Shown piece after piece: positions 24,278 to 33,479 of a DNA stretch of 64,000 bases. The position numbers and the translations under genes were made by a program. How positions within the stretch are numbered: position 1 is the first letter of the stretch; each line of letters begins with the position of its first letter. Source of the stretch: JAWAAW01 sp038884575 (lineage in GTDB: Archaea > Nanobdellota > Nanobdellia > Woesearchaeales > ARS49); contig JAWABQ010000001.1 in the NCBI GenBank assembly GCA_038884575.1, positions 1 through 64,000 on the forward strand, read 5' to 3'. The notes under the pieces were generated by a model. It saw nothing but the letters and a program-made list of their open reading frames with translations. It did no database searches and had not been told where the DNA came from.

Positions 24278-26572
24278 ATGGCAGCAAAAGAAATCAAGCT
24301 GATTGTGGTTGAGGCAATACAGGACGATGTCAACAAGGGCATTGTCAGGATAGACAGCACTTTCATGCGCGAGGCAGACATACGTCCGGGCGACATAGTT
24401 GAGATAGAAGGCGGCAGGAAGACCGTGGCAATAGTTGACAGGTCTTTGCCTGCTGACATAGGGCGGAACCTGGTAAGGATGGACGGGCTCTGCAGGAAGA
24501 ACGCGCAGACAGGGATAGGCGAGCAGGTAAAAGTCAGGAAAGTTGACGTGAAGGAGGCAAAGAAAGTTGTCATTGCTCCTGCACGCGAAGGCATAATTGT
24601 CAAGACAAGCTCGCCGTACGTGTTCAAGCAGGGGCTTCTCGGGAGGGCTGTCGTAAAAGGCGACATAATCTCGCTTGGCGGCGCAAGGAGAAGGCGCACA
24701 ACAATGACAGGCTCGCCGTTCTTTGACGAAGTCTTCAGCATGATGGAAGAAAACATGGGCTTCGGCGGAATAAACTTCGGGTTCGGGGACATCAAATTCG
24801 TGGTTGCAGAGACAAACCCAAAGCAGCCGGTAATAATCACAGACTCTACAGAGATAATTCTTAACCCGGAGGCAATGGAGATAAAGGAGGAGGCAATCCC
24901 GGGAGTCACTTATGAAGACATAGGCGGGCTTGAGGAGGAGGTAAAGAAAATCAGGGAAATGGTTGAGCTGCCGTTAAAGCACCCTGAAATCTTCCAAAGG
25001 CTTGGTGTGGACGCGCCCAAAGGCGTGCTTTTGCACGGGCCGCCGGGAACAGGAAAGACACTCCTTGCAAAAGCCGTAGCAAACGAGACAAACTCGCACT
25101 TCATCGTAATCAACGGTCCGGAGATAATGTCAAAATTCTACGGGCAGTCAGAGGAAAACCTCAGGAAGAAATTTGAGGAGGCTGAAAAGAACGCGCCATC
25201 AATCATATTCATAGACGAAATTGACGCCATTGCATCAAAGCGCGAGGAAACCCGCGGCGAGGTCGAAAGGAGGGTTGTTGCGCAGCTGCTCGCACTTATG
25301 GACGGGCTGAAGTCCCGCGGCAAGGTTGTTGTCATCGCGGCAACAAACGTGCCAAACATCCTTGACCCTGCTCTCAGGCGGCCAGGAAGGTTTGACAGGG
25401 AGCTTGAGATAGGGGTGCCGAACAAGGAGGGAAGGCTCAACATCCTCAAAATCCACACAAGGAATATGCCGCTCTCAAAGGACGTCAACCTGAAAGAATT
25501 GGCTGCTGTGACGCACGGATTTGTCGGAGCAGACCTTTCCTCGCTTGCAAAAGAGGCTGCAATGATTGTCCTCAGGAGAGTCCTGCCTGACCTGAAATAC
25601 GACAAGGAAGAGGCAATACCTGATTCAGTGCTTGAAAAACTGCAGATCACAAAATCAGACTTCAAGGAGGCGCTCAAGGTCGTAAGGCCAAGCGCACTCA
25701 GGGAGGTGCTTGTAGAGGTTCCAAATGTCCACTGGAGCGACATAGGCGGGCTTGAAAACTGCAAACAGGAATTGATAGAAGCAGTTGAATGGCCATTAAA
25801 GCACCCGGATGCGTTCACAAGGCTCGGAGTAAAGCCGCCAAAAGGAATCCTGCTTTACGGGGCGCCAGGAACAGGAAAAACACTCCTTGCAAAAGCTGTC
25901 GCTCACGAAAGCGAGGCAAACTTCATCTCAATCAAAGGGCCTGAACTCCTAAGCAAGTGGGTTGGAGAATCTGAGAAGGCAGTCAGGGAAGTATTCAAGA
26001 AAGCAAGGCAGACAGCGCCAACCATAATTTTCTTTGACGAAATTGACTCACTAGTGCCCCGGAGGGGCTCAAGCTCAGACAGCAATGTCACCGAGCGCGT
26101 TGTCAACCAGCTACTGACAGAAATTGACGGGCTTGAAGACCTGCACGACATAGTCATAATCGGCGCAACAAACAGGCCTGATATGGTAGACCCAGCGCTG
26201 CTGAGACCGGGAAGGTTTGACAGAATCATACTTACACCAGTCCCGGACAAGAAAGCAAGGCTTGAAATCCTCAAAGTCCACACAAAAGGAATGCCATTGA
26301 AGAGCGTTGACCTCGACTACCTTGCCGAACAGACAGAGGGCTTTGTAGGTGCAGACATAGAGGCGCTCTGCCGCGAGGCAGCAATGCTCTCCCTCAGGGA
26401 AGACATCAAGAACAAAGTAATCACGGCAGACCACTTTGAGCAGGCATTAATGAAAGTAGCTCCAAGCGTCACAAAAGATGTTGAGCAGATGTATGTTGCT
26501 TTGCAGGACAAGTTCAAGGCAGCAAGGGCGCGCGAAATGAAGGCAGAGGCAAAGCCGCTTTACTTCGGATAG
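24278..26572 (+). CDS. Cdc48/VAT-type AAA ATPase
   Basis: A 764-residue unfoldase that forms a hexamer and feeds proteins to the proteasome or remodels complexes. The CDC48 N-terminal domains occupy about 1-190. D1 has Walker A GPPGTGKT near 253-260, Walker B IIFIDEIDAIA and arginine-finger region RRPGRFDREL. D2 has GAPGTGKT near 528-535, IIFFDEIDSLVPRRG and RPGRFDRI. Both rings therefore look active. The C-terminus (AEAKPLYFG) keeps a hydrophobic-aromatic end of the kind used to contact the proteasome. Confidence 0.97.
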   Translation: MAAKEIKLIVVEAIQDDVNKGIVRIDSTFMREADIRPGDIVEIEGGRKTVAIVDRSLPADIGRNLVRMDGLCRKNAQTGIGEQVKVRKVDVKEAKKVVIAPAREGIIVKTSSPYVFKQGLLGRAVVKGDIISLGGARRRRTTMTGSPFFDEVFSMMEENMGFGGINFGFGDIKFVVAETNPKQPVIITDSTEIILNPEAMEIKEEAIPGVTYEDIGGLEEEVKKIREMVELPLKHPEIFQRLGVDAPKGVLLHGPPGTGKTLLAKAVANETNSHFIVINGPEIMSKFYGQSEENLRKKFEEAEKNAPSIIFIDEIDAIASKREETRGEVERRVVAQLLALMDGLKSRGKVVVIAATNVPNILDPALRRPGRFDRELEIGVPNKEGRLNILKIHTRNMPLSKDVNLKELAAVTHGFVGADLSSLAKEAAMIVLRRVLPDLKYDKEEAIPDSVLEKLQITKSDFKEALKVVRPSALREVLVEVPNVHWSDIGGLENCKQELIEAVEWPLKHPDAFTRLGVKPPKGILLYGAPGTGKTLLAKAVAHESEANFISIKGPELLSKWVGESEKAVREVFKKARQTAPTIIFFDEIDSLVPRRGSSSDSNVTERVVNQLLTEIDGLEDLHDIVIIGATNRPDMVDPALLRPGRFDRIILTPVPDKKARLEILKVHTKGMPLKSVDLDYLAEQTEGFVGADIEALCREAAMLSLREDIKNKVITADHFEQALMKVAPSVTKDVEQMYVALQDKFKAARAREMKAEAKPLYFG

Positions 26573-26616
26573 TTCTCCAAAAACTATATATACAGTTATT
26601 CCGCCACGCTGTTGTT

Positions 26617-26901
26617 ATGGCAACACAAGTAAGGGCAAGGCATATTCTGGTAAAGACCGAAGACGAGGCAAAGACAATATTGTATGACGTGACTGTTGGC
26701 AAAAAGGACTTTGGCGCAGTTGCAGCTGAGAAGTCAATGTGCCCGAGCAGGAAGAACGGCGGGGATTTGGGATGGTTTGGGCGAGGGCAGATGGTAAAGG
26801 AGTTTGAAACAGCAGCATTTGCGCTCAAGCCAGGCGAAGTATCAAAGCCTGTCAGGACGCAGTTTGGCTGGCACATCATAAAGGTCGAAGAGGTCAAGTA
26901 A
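26617..26901 (+). CDS. Parvulin-type peptidyl-prolyl isomerase
   Basis: A 94-residue single-domain parvulin that speeds cis/trans change at proline bonds. It starts RARHILVKTEDEAKTI and contains VGKKDFGAVAAEKSMCPSRKNGGDLGWFGRGQMVKEFETAAFAL and a final TQFGWHIIKVEEV, all typical of the family. There is no signal peptide, so it is cytosolic. A TATA-like CTATATATAC at 26584-26593 lies 27 bases before the ATG. Its stop codon is immediately followed by the gatD ATG, so the three genes to gatE are likely one transcript. Confidence 0.92.
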   Translation: MATQVRARHILVKTEDEAKTILYDVTVGKKDFGAVAAEKSMCPSRKNGGDLGWFGRGQMVKEFETAAFALKPGEVSKPVRTQFGWHIIKVEEVK

Positions 26902-28206
26902 ATGGCAAAGCCAGGCGACAGGGTAAAGGTCGTGACTGCGGAGGAAGGCATAGAAGGAGTCCTTATGCCTGAAGAAAAGGACTTTGTAATGCTAAAGCTT
27001 GACACAGGCTACAACATTGGCATAGACAAGAAGCGGGTGAAGGAAATAATTCTCATAAAGGAGCACAAGGCAAAGGAAATCCCGCCGCCAAAGGCAGAGC
27101 AGAAAAAAGAGCTTCCAACAATCGCAATACTGCACACAGGAGGAACGATCGCAAGCAAAGTAGACTATGAGACAGGAGGGGTCATCTCCAGATTCAAGCC
27201 AGACGAAATGCTTGAAATGTTTCCAGAGCTGAAGGAGATTGCAAACATAAAGTCGAGGCTGATAAGGCAGATGTTCTCAGAAGACATGCGCTTTGCCCAT
27301 TACAACATCCTCGCAAAGGAAATTGAGAAGGAAATAAGGGAAGGCGCTGACGGAATAATCGTGACTCATGGCACAGACACCCTGCACTACACAGGAGCAG
27401 CATTGAGCTTTATGCTGCAGAACCTCGGAGTTCCTGTAATGCTTGTCGGGGCGCAAAGGAGCTCTGACAGGGGAAGCACAGATGCTGCCCTGAACCTGAT
27501 TTCAGCTGCATTTTTCATTGTGGCAAGCAAGGATTTTGGCGAGGTCGCACTTTGCATGCACGAAAACACAAGCGATGACTGGTGCGTTGTTTTGCCAGGG
27601 ACAAAAAGCAGGAAGATGCACAGCTCAAGAAGGGATGCCTTCCAGGCAATTAATGTCACACCCTGGGCGCGCGTTAATATCAGGGAGAAAAAAGTTGAAC
27701 TGTTAAGGACAGGATACAGGAAAAGGGCAAAGACAACACCCAGCATAAGGCCTTTCAGGGAAAACATAAAGGTCGGAATGCTCAAAGCGCACCCAAACAT
27801 GTACGCATCCGAGATTGAGTTCTACAAGGGCTTTGACGGGCTGCTTGTTGAGGGGCTTGGGATTGCAGGGCACGTGCCGATCAACGAGATTGACGAGGAA
27901 ACAAAAGAGCACACAAAAATTGCAGAAGCAATAAAGAAGCTTGTGCAGGCAGGGACAATTGTCGCAGCTGCATCACAGACAATCGCCGGCGGAATAAACA
28001 TGAATGTTTACTCAACAGGCCGGAAGATGCAGGAACTTGGGATTATCGGCAACCTGACCGACATGACCCCTGAAACAGGATTTATCAAGCTCGCATGGCT
28101 GCTCAGCAATTATCCAAAAGAAAAGGCAAAGGAAATGTACTCGCAGAACATTGCAGGCGAGATAAGCGCACGGCTTGAGAATGTTGAGCAGAAACAGTTC
28201 AATTAA
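26902..28206 (+). CDS. gatD: Glutamyl-tRNA(Gln) amidotransferase subunit D
   Basis: A 434-residue glutaminase subunit of the archaea-specific GatDE complex, which turns Glu-tRNA-Gln into Gln-tRNA-Gln. An N-terminal SH3-like part (1-60, GDRVKVVTAEEGIEGVLMPEEK) is followed by an L-asparaginase-like domain. The catalytic threonines are in ILHTGGTIAS near 75-84 and VTHGTDTLHYT near 155. ASQTIAGGINMNVYSTGRKM lies near 355. It is followed by gatE after 16 bases, the standard order. Confidence 0.97.
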   Translation: MAKPGDRVKVVTAEEGIEGVLMPEEKDFVMLKLDTGYNIGIDKKRVKEIILIKEHKAKEIPPPKAEQKKELPTIAILHTGGTIASKVDYETGGVISRFKPDEMLEMFPELKEIANIKSRLIRQMFSEDMRFAHYNILAKEIEKEIREGADGIIVTHGTDTLHYTGAALSFMLQNLGVPVMLVGAQRSSDRGSTDAALNLISAAFFIVASKDFGEVALCMHENTSDDWCVVLPGTKSRKMHSSRRDAFQAINVTPWARVNIREKKVELLRTGYRKRAKTTPSIRPFRENIKVGMLKAHPNMYASEIEFYKGFDGLLVEGLGIAGHVPINEIDEETKEHTKIAEAIKKLVQAGTIVAAASQTIAGGINMNVYSTGRKMQELGIIGNLTDMTPETGFIKLAWLLSNYPKEKAKEMYSQNIAGEISARLENVEQKQFN

Positions 28207-28222
28207 AGGGGATGCCAGTTCA

Positions 28223-30058
28223 ATGGCGGATGTTAATTACGAACAGCTCGGCCTGAAGTGCGGGATAGAAATCCACCAGCAGCTGGAAGGCAAAAAGCTT
28301 TTCTGCAGCTGCCCGACAGCAATTAGAGAGGACGAGCCGCACTTTACAGCAGCCAGAAAACTGCGCGCAGCAGCAGGAGAGGCAGGACAAATTGACATCG
28401 CAGCGCAGCAGGAGATGAAAAAAGGAAGGAAGTATGTCTATCACGGCTACCAGGACACAACCTGCCTTGTGGAGCTTGATGAAAGCCCCCCTGAAAGGGT
28501 TAATCCTGACGCCTTTGCCACAGCACTGCAGGTTTCAAAGCTCCTCAAGGCAAACATTGTTGACTGCATGCAGTTCATGCGAAAGACAGTCGTGGATGGG
28601 AGCAACACCTCGGGCTTCCAGCGCACAGCGCTTGTTGCCCGCAACGGCGTGATTGAAAGCTCGCTCGGCCCAATAGGCATACCGACAATCTGCCTTGAAG
28701 AGGACTCATGCAGGCCTATTTCTGAAAGCCCTGCAGAAGTTGTGTGGGCACTTGACAGGCTTGGCATACCCCTGATGGAAATCGGAACAACACCGGACAT
28801 AAAGACGCCAGAGCAATGTAGGGAAGTGTGCGAAAAAATAGGGCTGATACTCCGAAGCACGGGCAAGGCAAAAAGGGGAATAGGCACGATAAGGCAGGAC
28901 GTCAATGTCAGCATCAAAGGAGGCAACAGGATTGAGGTAAAGGGAGTCCAGGATTTGAAGTCAATACCGCTGATAATACAAAATGAAATAATAAGGCAGA
29001 AAAACCTGATCGAAATAAAGGAAGAGCTTGGAAAGCGCAGGGTTAAAAAGTTTGCAGGACAGATAAAGGACGTCACAAACGCAATCAAGAGCTCTGGCTC
29101 AAAGATAATAAGGAATGCTGTTGAGGCCAACAAGGTTGTCCTTGGAGTGATGCTGCCAGGCTTTGCGCGGCTTGTGGGAAAGGAAATACAGCCAGGGCGC
29201 AGGCTTGGCACAGAGTTCTCAGACAGGGCAAAGGTAATAGCGGGAGTTAGCGGGATTTTCCATTCTGACGAGCTGCCGAATTACGGCATAACAGCCCGCG
29301 AGGTTGAATTCCTCAGGCATGAGCTCGGCTGCCTTGAGAATGACGCATTTGTGATTGTTGCTGATGAAAAAAACAGGTCTGAAAGGGCTCTGCAGGCAGT
29401 TGTTGAACGCGCAAATGAGGCAATTGACGGAGTGCCGTGCGAGGTCAGGGGGGCAAAAAATGACGGAAACACTGTTTACCAAAGGCCAATGCCTGGCGCA
29501 GCAAGGATGTACCCTGAGACAGACGTGCCAATGAAGCGCATAACAAGGGAAATCATTGACGCTGTAAAGCTTCCTGAGCTTATCGAGGACAAGATAAGGC
29601 GCTATGAGAAAATGGGTGTTGGAAAAGACCTGGCTGAGCTCACTGCAAGGTCTGAAAAGGCAGACTTGTTTGACAAGTTCGTGACTGACTTCCTTGAGCT
29701 GAAGCCTGCATACATTGCAGAAGTCCTGATGACAAGCGCAAAGACAATCAAGCGCAACTTCAACATCAGCATAAGCCCGACAGAACAGGATTTCCTTGAG
29801 CTTTTTGCAGCGCTTGCATCAGGCCAGATATCAAAAGAGTCTGTGATGGAAATACTAAAGGAAAACAAGCCTGTTTGTGAAATACTGCCAAAATACCGCA
29901 ACATTTCTGACAATGAGCTCAGGGCTGAGCTGAAAAAGATAATCCTTGAAAACAAGGGAATGCCTTACAATGCGCTTATCGGAGCGGCGATGAAGAAGCT
30001 GAGGGGGAAGGCTCCTGGGGAAAAGATCGCCCAGTTTTTGAAGGCTCTTTCTTCCTGA
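28223..30058 (+). CDS. gatE: Glutamyl-tRNA(Gln) amidotransferase subunit E
   Basis: A 611-residue kinase/amidotransferase subunit of GatDE. The N-terminal cradle domain shows GLKCGIEIHQQLEGKKLFCSCP and FCSCPTAIREDEPHF, shared with GatB. The GatE-specific AspRS-like insertion lies at about 270-400, and a C-terminal YqeY-like tail spans about 480-611. I start at ATG 28223-28225; an in-frame codon at 28175 lies inside gatD and adds unrelated residues. The 3' end overlaps the convergent DUF2238-like gene by 83 bases. Confidence 0.96.
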   Translation: MADVNYEQLGLKCGIEIHQQLEGKKLFCSCPTAIREDEPHFTAARKLRAAAGEAGQIDIAAQQEMKKGRKYVYHGYQDTTCLVELDESPPERVNPDAFATALQVSKLLKANIVDCMQFMRKTVVDGSNTSGFQRTALVARNGVIESSLGPIGIPTICLEEDSCRPISESPAEVVWALDRLGIPLMEIGTTPDIKTPEQCREVCEKIGLILRSTGKAKRGIGTIRQDVNVSIKGGNRIEVKGVQDLKSIPLIIQNEIIRQKNLIEIKEELGKRRVKKFAGQIKDVTNAIKSSGSKIIRNAVEANKVVLGVMLPGFARLVGKEIQPGRRLGTEFSDRAKVIAGVSGIFHSDELPNYGITAREVEFLRHELGCLENDAFVIVADEKNRSERALQAVVERANEAIDGVPCEVRGAKNDGNTVYQRPMPGAARMYPETDVPMKRITREIIDAVKLPELIEDKIRRYEKMGVGKDLAELTARSEKADLFDKFVTDFLELKPAYIAEVLMTSAKTIKRNFNISISPTEQDFLELFAALASGQISKESVMEILKENKPVCEILPKYRNISDNELRAELKKIILENKGMPYNALIGAAMKKLRGKAPGEKIAQFLKALSS

Positions 30059-30689
30059 ACCAGAAATGGGACAGGCTCATTAAAATAACGCCTGCTATTG
30101 TGCCGAATGCATTATATGCAAGGTCAAGCTCTGTGTTCAGGTATCCGCCGCCCTGCTCTATGATTGCTCTTGCCTGCGCATCGGTGACTACCTCTGCGTC
30201 ACCGCCCCCTGCGCCTCCAAACCAAAGCCCGCCCTCGCCATAGCCAAGCGCAAGGAAGCCGGCAAATTCAATGTTCTCAATGATTGCGCCAATTCCAAAG
30301 CCAGCAAGGAGCAAAAACATTATGACAGACCATGTTTTCAAAGCCCAGAATTTGCCAGCCATCCAAGGCCTTGCAAAATTGTAAAGGAACAGCGTAAAGG
30401 CAAACAACGGGAAAAAATGCGTCATGTGGTCCCACTGAATGAATAATGGTGAATTGCTATACCATCCGAAAACACCGCACAAATGAAGGCTTAGGGCAAG
30501 CACAAGCGTTGTGTAAACAGGAACATTCAGCCGCCAGAACCTGAAAGTGAAATACAGGAACAAAATAAATGCTGCAAAGAAAGCAGCATCAGGCCAGTAA
30601 TATTTGAAAGTGCCTTCTATCCAGCCTATGCACAAGAACACTGCATATACAAGTATTCCAAGCACTGCCACTATTGTCTTTTTCTGCAT
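29976..30689 (-). CDS. DUF2238-like multi-pass membrane protein, second copy
   Basis: A 237-residue paralogue of the protein at 12497-13108. It has the same motif order: WDHMTHFFP (about 86), GIGAIIENIEFAGF (about 135) and NTELDLAYNAFGTIAG (about 190). A Gly-rich insert (GEGGLWFGGAGGGDAE) precedes the last motif. About six membrane segments are visible. The basic Ser/Pro-rich tail (KTGRSFPQEPSPSASSSPLR) is encoded within the overlap with gatE, so it may be under double coding constraint. The function is unknown. Confidence 0.7.
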   Translation of the reverse strand: MQKKTIVAVLGILVYAVFLCIGWIEGTFKYYWPDAAFFAAFILFLYFTFRFWRLNVPVYTTLVLALSLHLCGVFGWYSNSPLFIQWDHMTHFFPLFAFTLFLYNFARPWMAGKFWALKTWSVIMFLLLAGFGIGAIIENIEFAGFLALGYGEGGLWFGGAGGGDAEVVTDAQARAIIEQGGGYLNTELDLAYNAFGTIAGVILMSLSHFWFRKKEPSKTGRSFPQEPSPSASSSPLR

Positions 30690-30726
30690 GAAAATAACAC
30701 AAAAAGCCTGCTTTTAAACCTTCGGA

Positions 30727-31803
30727 TTAGAGAAGCGTCAGAAGGTTTGCAGCCCAGAGCATGCCCTCATCAGATACATAGCAAAGGCTCCTGTATGGCC
30801 TGCTACCGTCAGGCTCATAAACCTCAAAGAAATTCCTATTGGCCTCAACAAGGTTTTTGTAAGCTGCAATGTGCTGCTTTGCCTTCACTGGGTCAATTGC
30901 CCTGAGCAGCATTGTGTAAAGCAGCCCCATGTGGGCCCAGATTGAGTTTCCCTCATAATTCGGAGCAAAAGCCCTCTGGGCAAGCACATCAGCTCGCATT
31001 TTTTCTGCGGTGTACTTGAGCGGAAAAGGGTAATCAAGCCCTTGGTCGCTGGCAGAGTCAAAAGACTTCTTCATTAATTTATTGTCTGTTATCACGCCTG
31101 TCCAAAAAGGGAAAACCTGGGCATCGCCTGCAACATGCTGCTTTCCGCTCAGGTCGTCAAGGAAATAACTGCCTGTCCAGTAATGCCTCATCAGGATCTT
31201 TTTTGCATCAGGAAGCGAATGCCTGATTTTTGCCCTGCCAAGCTCTTTTGCAAGCATGCCGACCATTGCAGTGTCATAACAACTCCGGCGCCTGTAAGCG
31301 CCGTCTTTTATCGAGGAGAATTTTTTGTCAGCCACAAGCCCGGTTTCAGGGTCTATCACTCTTTTCCCATACAGTTCTGCCTGCGCCTCAAGAAAATCCC
31401 TGTGCTCTGCCATCAATGCTTTTGCTTTTGCAGAGTTCAATGCGTGCATAAGGAAAGGAAGGGAGTCTGGGGCAAAGCAGGGAAAATTAAATGGCTTGCC
31501 GGAAGGGGATATTGTTGTTGAAATGCCGCCTGCCTTTGAGAACCTTTCAAGGGCGTAAGCAAGCGTCTTGAGAACTTCCCGCCTGTAGCCAAGCTTTAGC
31601 AGCGAATCAACACACCACCCAAAGTCGCGAGTCCAGAATTCGGAAAAATGTCCTGCGCTTGTCTGGAAATAACTGCCATTCCAGCACTCATTTACTATGT
31701 GCTCGCAGACCTGCCTTGCATTTCCGGCATACCTGTGAAAGCCCGTGAAACGAACTGAAACAGAGCGTCCAAGCATCCTTAAACCCGAAGATATCTGGGA
31801 CAT
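30727..31803 (-). CDS. Six-hairpin (alpha/alpha)6 glycosidase-like protein
   Basis: A 358-residue helical protein with motifs common in six-hairpin glycosidases: FSEFWTRDFGWCVDSLLKLGY near 55 (Trp, Arg, Asp), a repeated aromatic loop pattern, RRRSCYDTAMVGMLAKEL, and a late NYEGNSIWAHMGLLYTML near 290. Candidate acids are the Asp of TRDFG and the Glu of YEGNS. No signal peptide is seen, so it would act in the cytosol, perhaps on a storage or trehalose-like glycan. The family is not certain. Its ATG lies 3 bases after the tRNA-Arg gene with no room for its own promoter. Confidence 0.65.
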   Translation of the reverse strand: MSQISSGLRMLGRSVSVRFTGFHRYAGNARQVCEHIVNECWNGSYFQTSAGHFSEFWTRDFGWCVDSLLKLGYRREVLKTLAYALERFSKAGGISTTISPSGKPFNFPCFAPDSLPFLMHALNSAKAKALMAEHRDFLEAQAELYGKRVIDPETGLVADKKFSSIKDGAYRRRSCYDTAMVGMLAKELGRAKIRHSLPDAKKILMRHYWTGSYFLDDLSGKQHVAGDAQVFPFWTGVITDNKLMKKSFDSASDQGLDYPFPLKYTAEKMRADVLAQRAFAPNYEGNSIWAHMGLLYTMLLRAIDPVKAKQHIAAYKNLVEANRNFFEVYEPDGSRPYRSLCYVSDEGMLWAANLLTLL

Positions 31804-31806
31804 TTA

Positions 31807-31881
31807 CGCGCCCGGGAGGATTTGAACCCCCGATCTTTCGGTTAGGAACCGACTGCTCTGTCCAAGCTGAGCTACGGGCGC
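31807..31881 (-). tRNA. tRNA-Arg (CCT)
   Basis: A 75-base cloverleaf: acceptor GCGCCCG/CGGGCGC, D-arm GCTC/GAGC, anticodon arm GTCGG-TTCCTAA-CCGAA with anticodon CCT (codon AGG, the favoured Arg codon here), T-arm GGGGG-TTCAAAT-CCTCC, discriminator G. The first pair of the anticodon stem is a G-A mismatch. There is no intron. Confidence 0.94.
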
Positions 31882-31908
31882 AACAATGGACTTTGCATCC
31901 GGAGGCTA

Positions 31909-31914
31909 TTTAAA
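31909..31914. promoter_or_regulatory. Shared TTTAAA box between tRNA-Arg and truD
   Basis: This palindromic box lies about 26 bases before the truD ATG on the plus strand and about 30 before the tRNA-Arg 5' end on the minus strand. It also shows that truD starts at 31937 and not at an earlier in-frame codon at 31886. Confidence 0.5.
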
Positions 31915-31936
31915 GATTGCCCTGTCCCAGCATGTT

Positions 31937-32878
31937 ATGAAGCTAAAACAGGCTCCTGAAGACTTTGTTGTGAATGAAATAAGCGCAATAAGCCCTGAAA
32001 AAGAGGGCGAATACGCATATTTTTCCCTCAAGAAGAAAAACTACACAACACTCCGGGCATTGCAGGCTGTTGCTGACGCGCTCCATACCCAGCTGAAAAA
32101 CCTCGGATGCGCAGGAAACAAGGACAAAATCGCAGTCACAGAGCAGGTTTGCTCGGTTAAGGGCATCCAGCCAGATTCCCTCAAAAGCATTTCGCTGAAA
32201 GACATTGAGGTAAAGCCGCTGGGAAAAGGAGCCAAGCCGGTAAGCCTTGGCGACCTGAAAGGAAACAGGTTTAAAATAATCGTGAGGGACATCGACAGGC
32301 TTCCTGAGCCAAAAATCCGGTTCATCAACCTTTTTGGAGAGCAAAGGTTCAGCACTCACAATGCTGCAATTGGAAAAGCGCTTGTAAAAAGGGACTTCAA
32401 GCAGGCAGTGGCGCTGATACTTGTCACAAAAAGCATTGCAGCAATCCAAATCCACAAGGTGCTTGCAGAAGAGCCAAAAAACTACCTTGGGGCGCTCAAG
32501 CGCCTGCCATTCAGGCTTTTGAAGCTTTATGTACACGCATACCAGTCATTGCTGTGGAATGAGCTCGCAAAAAAGCACGCAGAAACCCACCACACAAACG
32601 CAAAGCTGCCTGTTGTGGGCTTTGGCACAGTGCCTGACAAGGAACTTGATGAAATACTGAAGCGCGAGGAAATAACAACAAGGGACTTTGTGATAAAGGA
32701 ATTCCCTGAACTAAGCTCAGAAGGCACTGAGCGCAGCATCTTTGCAGAGGCTTCTGAACTGAAAATAGGCAGCCTTGAAGACGACGAGCTCAACCCCGGC
32801 AGGAAAAAGGCAAAACTGGAATTCACACTGCCGCCAGGATGCTATGCAACAGAATTCTTAAGGCAGCTTTTCAGCTGA
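31937..32878 (+). CDS. truD: tRNA pseudouridine synthase TruD
   Basis: A 313-residue TruD-family enzyme, which makes pseudouridine 13 in tRNA. The N-terminal part KQAPEDFVVNEI is typical. The catalytic Asp is Asp63 in CAGNKDKIAVTEQ, and NLFGEQRFSTHNAAIGKALVKRDF near 130 is the family signature region. The TRUD insertion domain appears shortened compared with the bacterial enzyme. The ATG is fixed by the TTTAAA box. The 3' end overlaps adk by 8 bases, convergent. Confidence 0.94.
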   Translation: MKLKQAPEDFVVNEISAISPEKEGEYAYFSLKKKNYTTLRALQAVADALHTQLKNLGCAGNKDKIAVTEQVCSVKGIQPDSLKSISLKDIEVKPLGKGAKPVSLGDLKGNRFKIIVRDIDRLPEPKIRFINLFGEQRFSTHNAAIGKALVKRDFKQAVALILVTKSIAAIQIHKVLAEEPKNYLGALKRLPFRLLKLYVHAYQSLLWNELAKKHAETHHTNAKLPVVGFGTVPDKELDEILKREEITTRDFVIKEFPELSSEGTERSIFAEASELKIGSLEDDELNPGRKKAKLEFTLPPGCYATEFLRQLFS

Positions 32879-33479
32879 GCGCCTGCATTATAAGCCTGAA
32901 AACTTCCTCAACAGTGCCTGTGCCGTCGATTACGTGCACAATGTCCCTTGGCTTATAGTATTCCATGAGCGGCTCTGTTTCCTCATGGTAATGCCTGAGG
33001 CGCTCCCTTACAATCTCGGGCTTGTCATCAGCGCGCTGGAAAAGCTCGCCGCCGCAATCACTGCACTTTTCAGCTTCAGAAGTAAATACTGCGCCGCATT
33101 TTTTGCAAGTCCTTCTGCCTGAAATCCGCCTTATCCCAACCTCATCAGGGATTTCTAGGACAATAACCGCATCGATATCTGCAATGCTGTCAAGGAATTC
33201 TGCCTGCTCAAGCTGCCTTGGATAGCCGTCGATAACAAAGCCTTTTCTTGCATCAGGCAATGACAAGCGCTGCTTTATCAGCTCATCAACATAACGGGGA
33301 GGGACAAGCTCTCCGCGCATCATTGGCTTTTCAATCTTTTTTCCGATCTCCGTCTTTTTTGCGACCTGCTCCCTCAGCAAAGCGCCTGCCTCAATGCGCG
33401 GAATATTGAACCGCTTGCTTACCATGTCTGCCTGGGTGCCCTTGCCAGAGCCCTGGGGGCCAAGAATCACTATCCTCAT
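32871..33479 (-). CDS. adk: Adenylate kinase
   Basis: A 202-residue AMP kinase (ATP + AMP to 2 ADP). The P-loop GPQGSGKGTQ lies at 7-16, with FVIDGYPRQLEQAEFL near 80 and a long LID with zinc ligands in TCKKCGAVF...CSDCGGE near 127-146. This is the bacterial/eukaryal adk type rather than the archaeal adkA type. Its ATG overlaps the end of the upstream gene by 4 bases (33476-33479), indicating an operon. Confidence 0.96.
   Translation of the reverse strand: MRIVILGPQGSGKGTQADMVSKRFNIPRIEAGALLREQVAKKTEIGKKIEKPMMRGELVPPRYVDELIKQRLSLPDARKGFVIDGYPRQLEQAEFLDSIADIDAVIVLEIPDEVGIRRISGRRTCKKCGAVFTSEAEKCSDCGGELFQRADDKPEIVRERLRHYHEETEPLMEYYKPRDIVHVIDGTGTVEEVFRLIMQALS

Noticed and set aside
31886..31936. 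Upstream start for truD
   Set aside because: The added residues precede the family start, and the TTTAAA box at 31909-31914 would lie inside the coding region.
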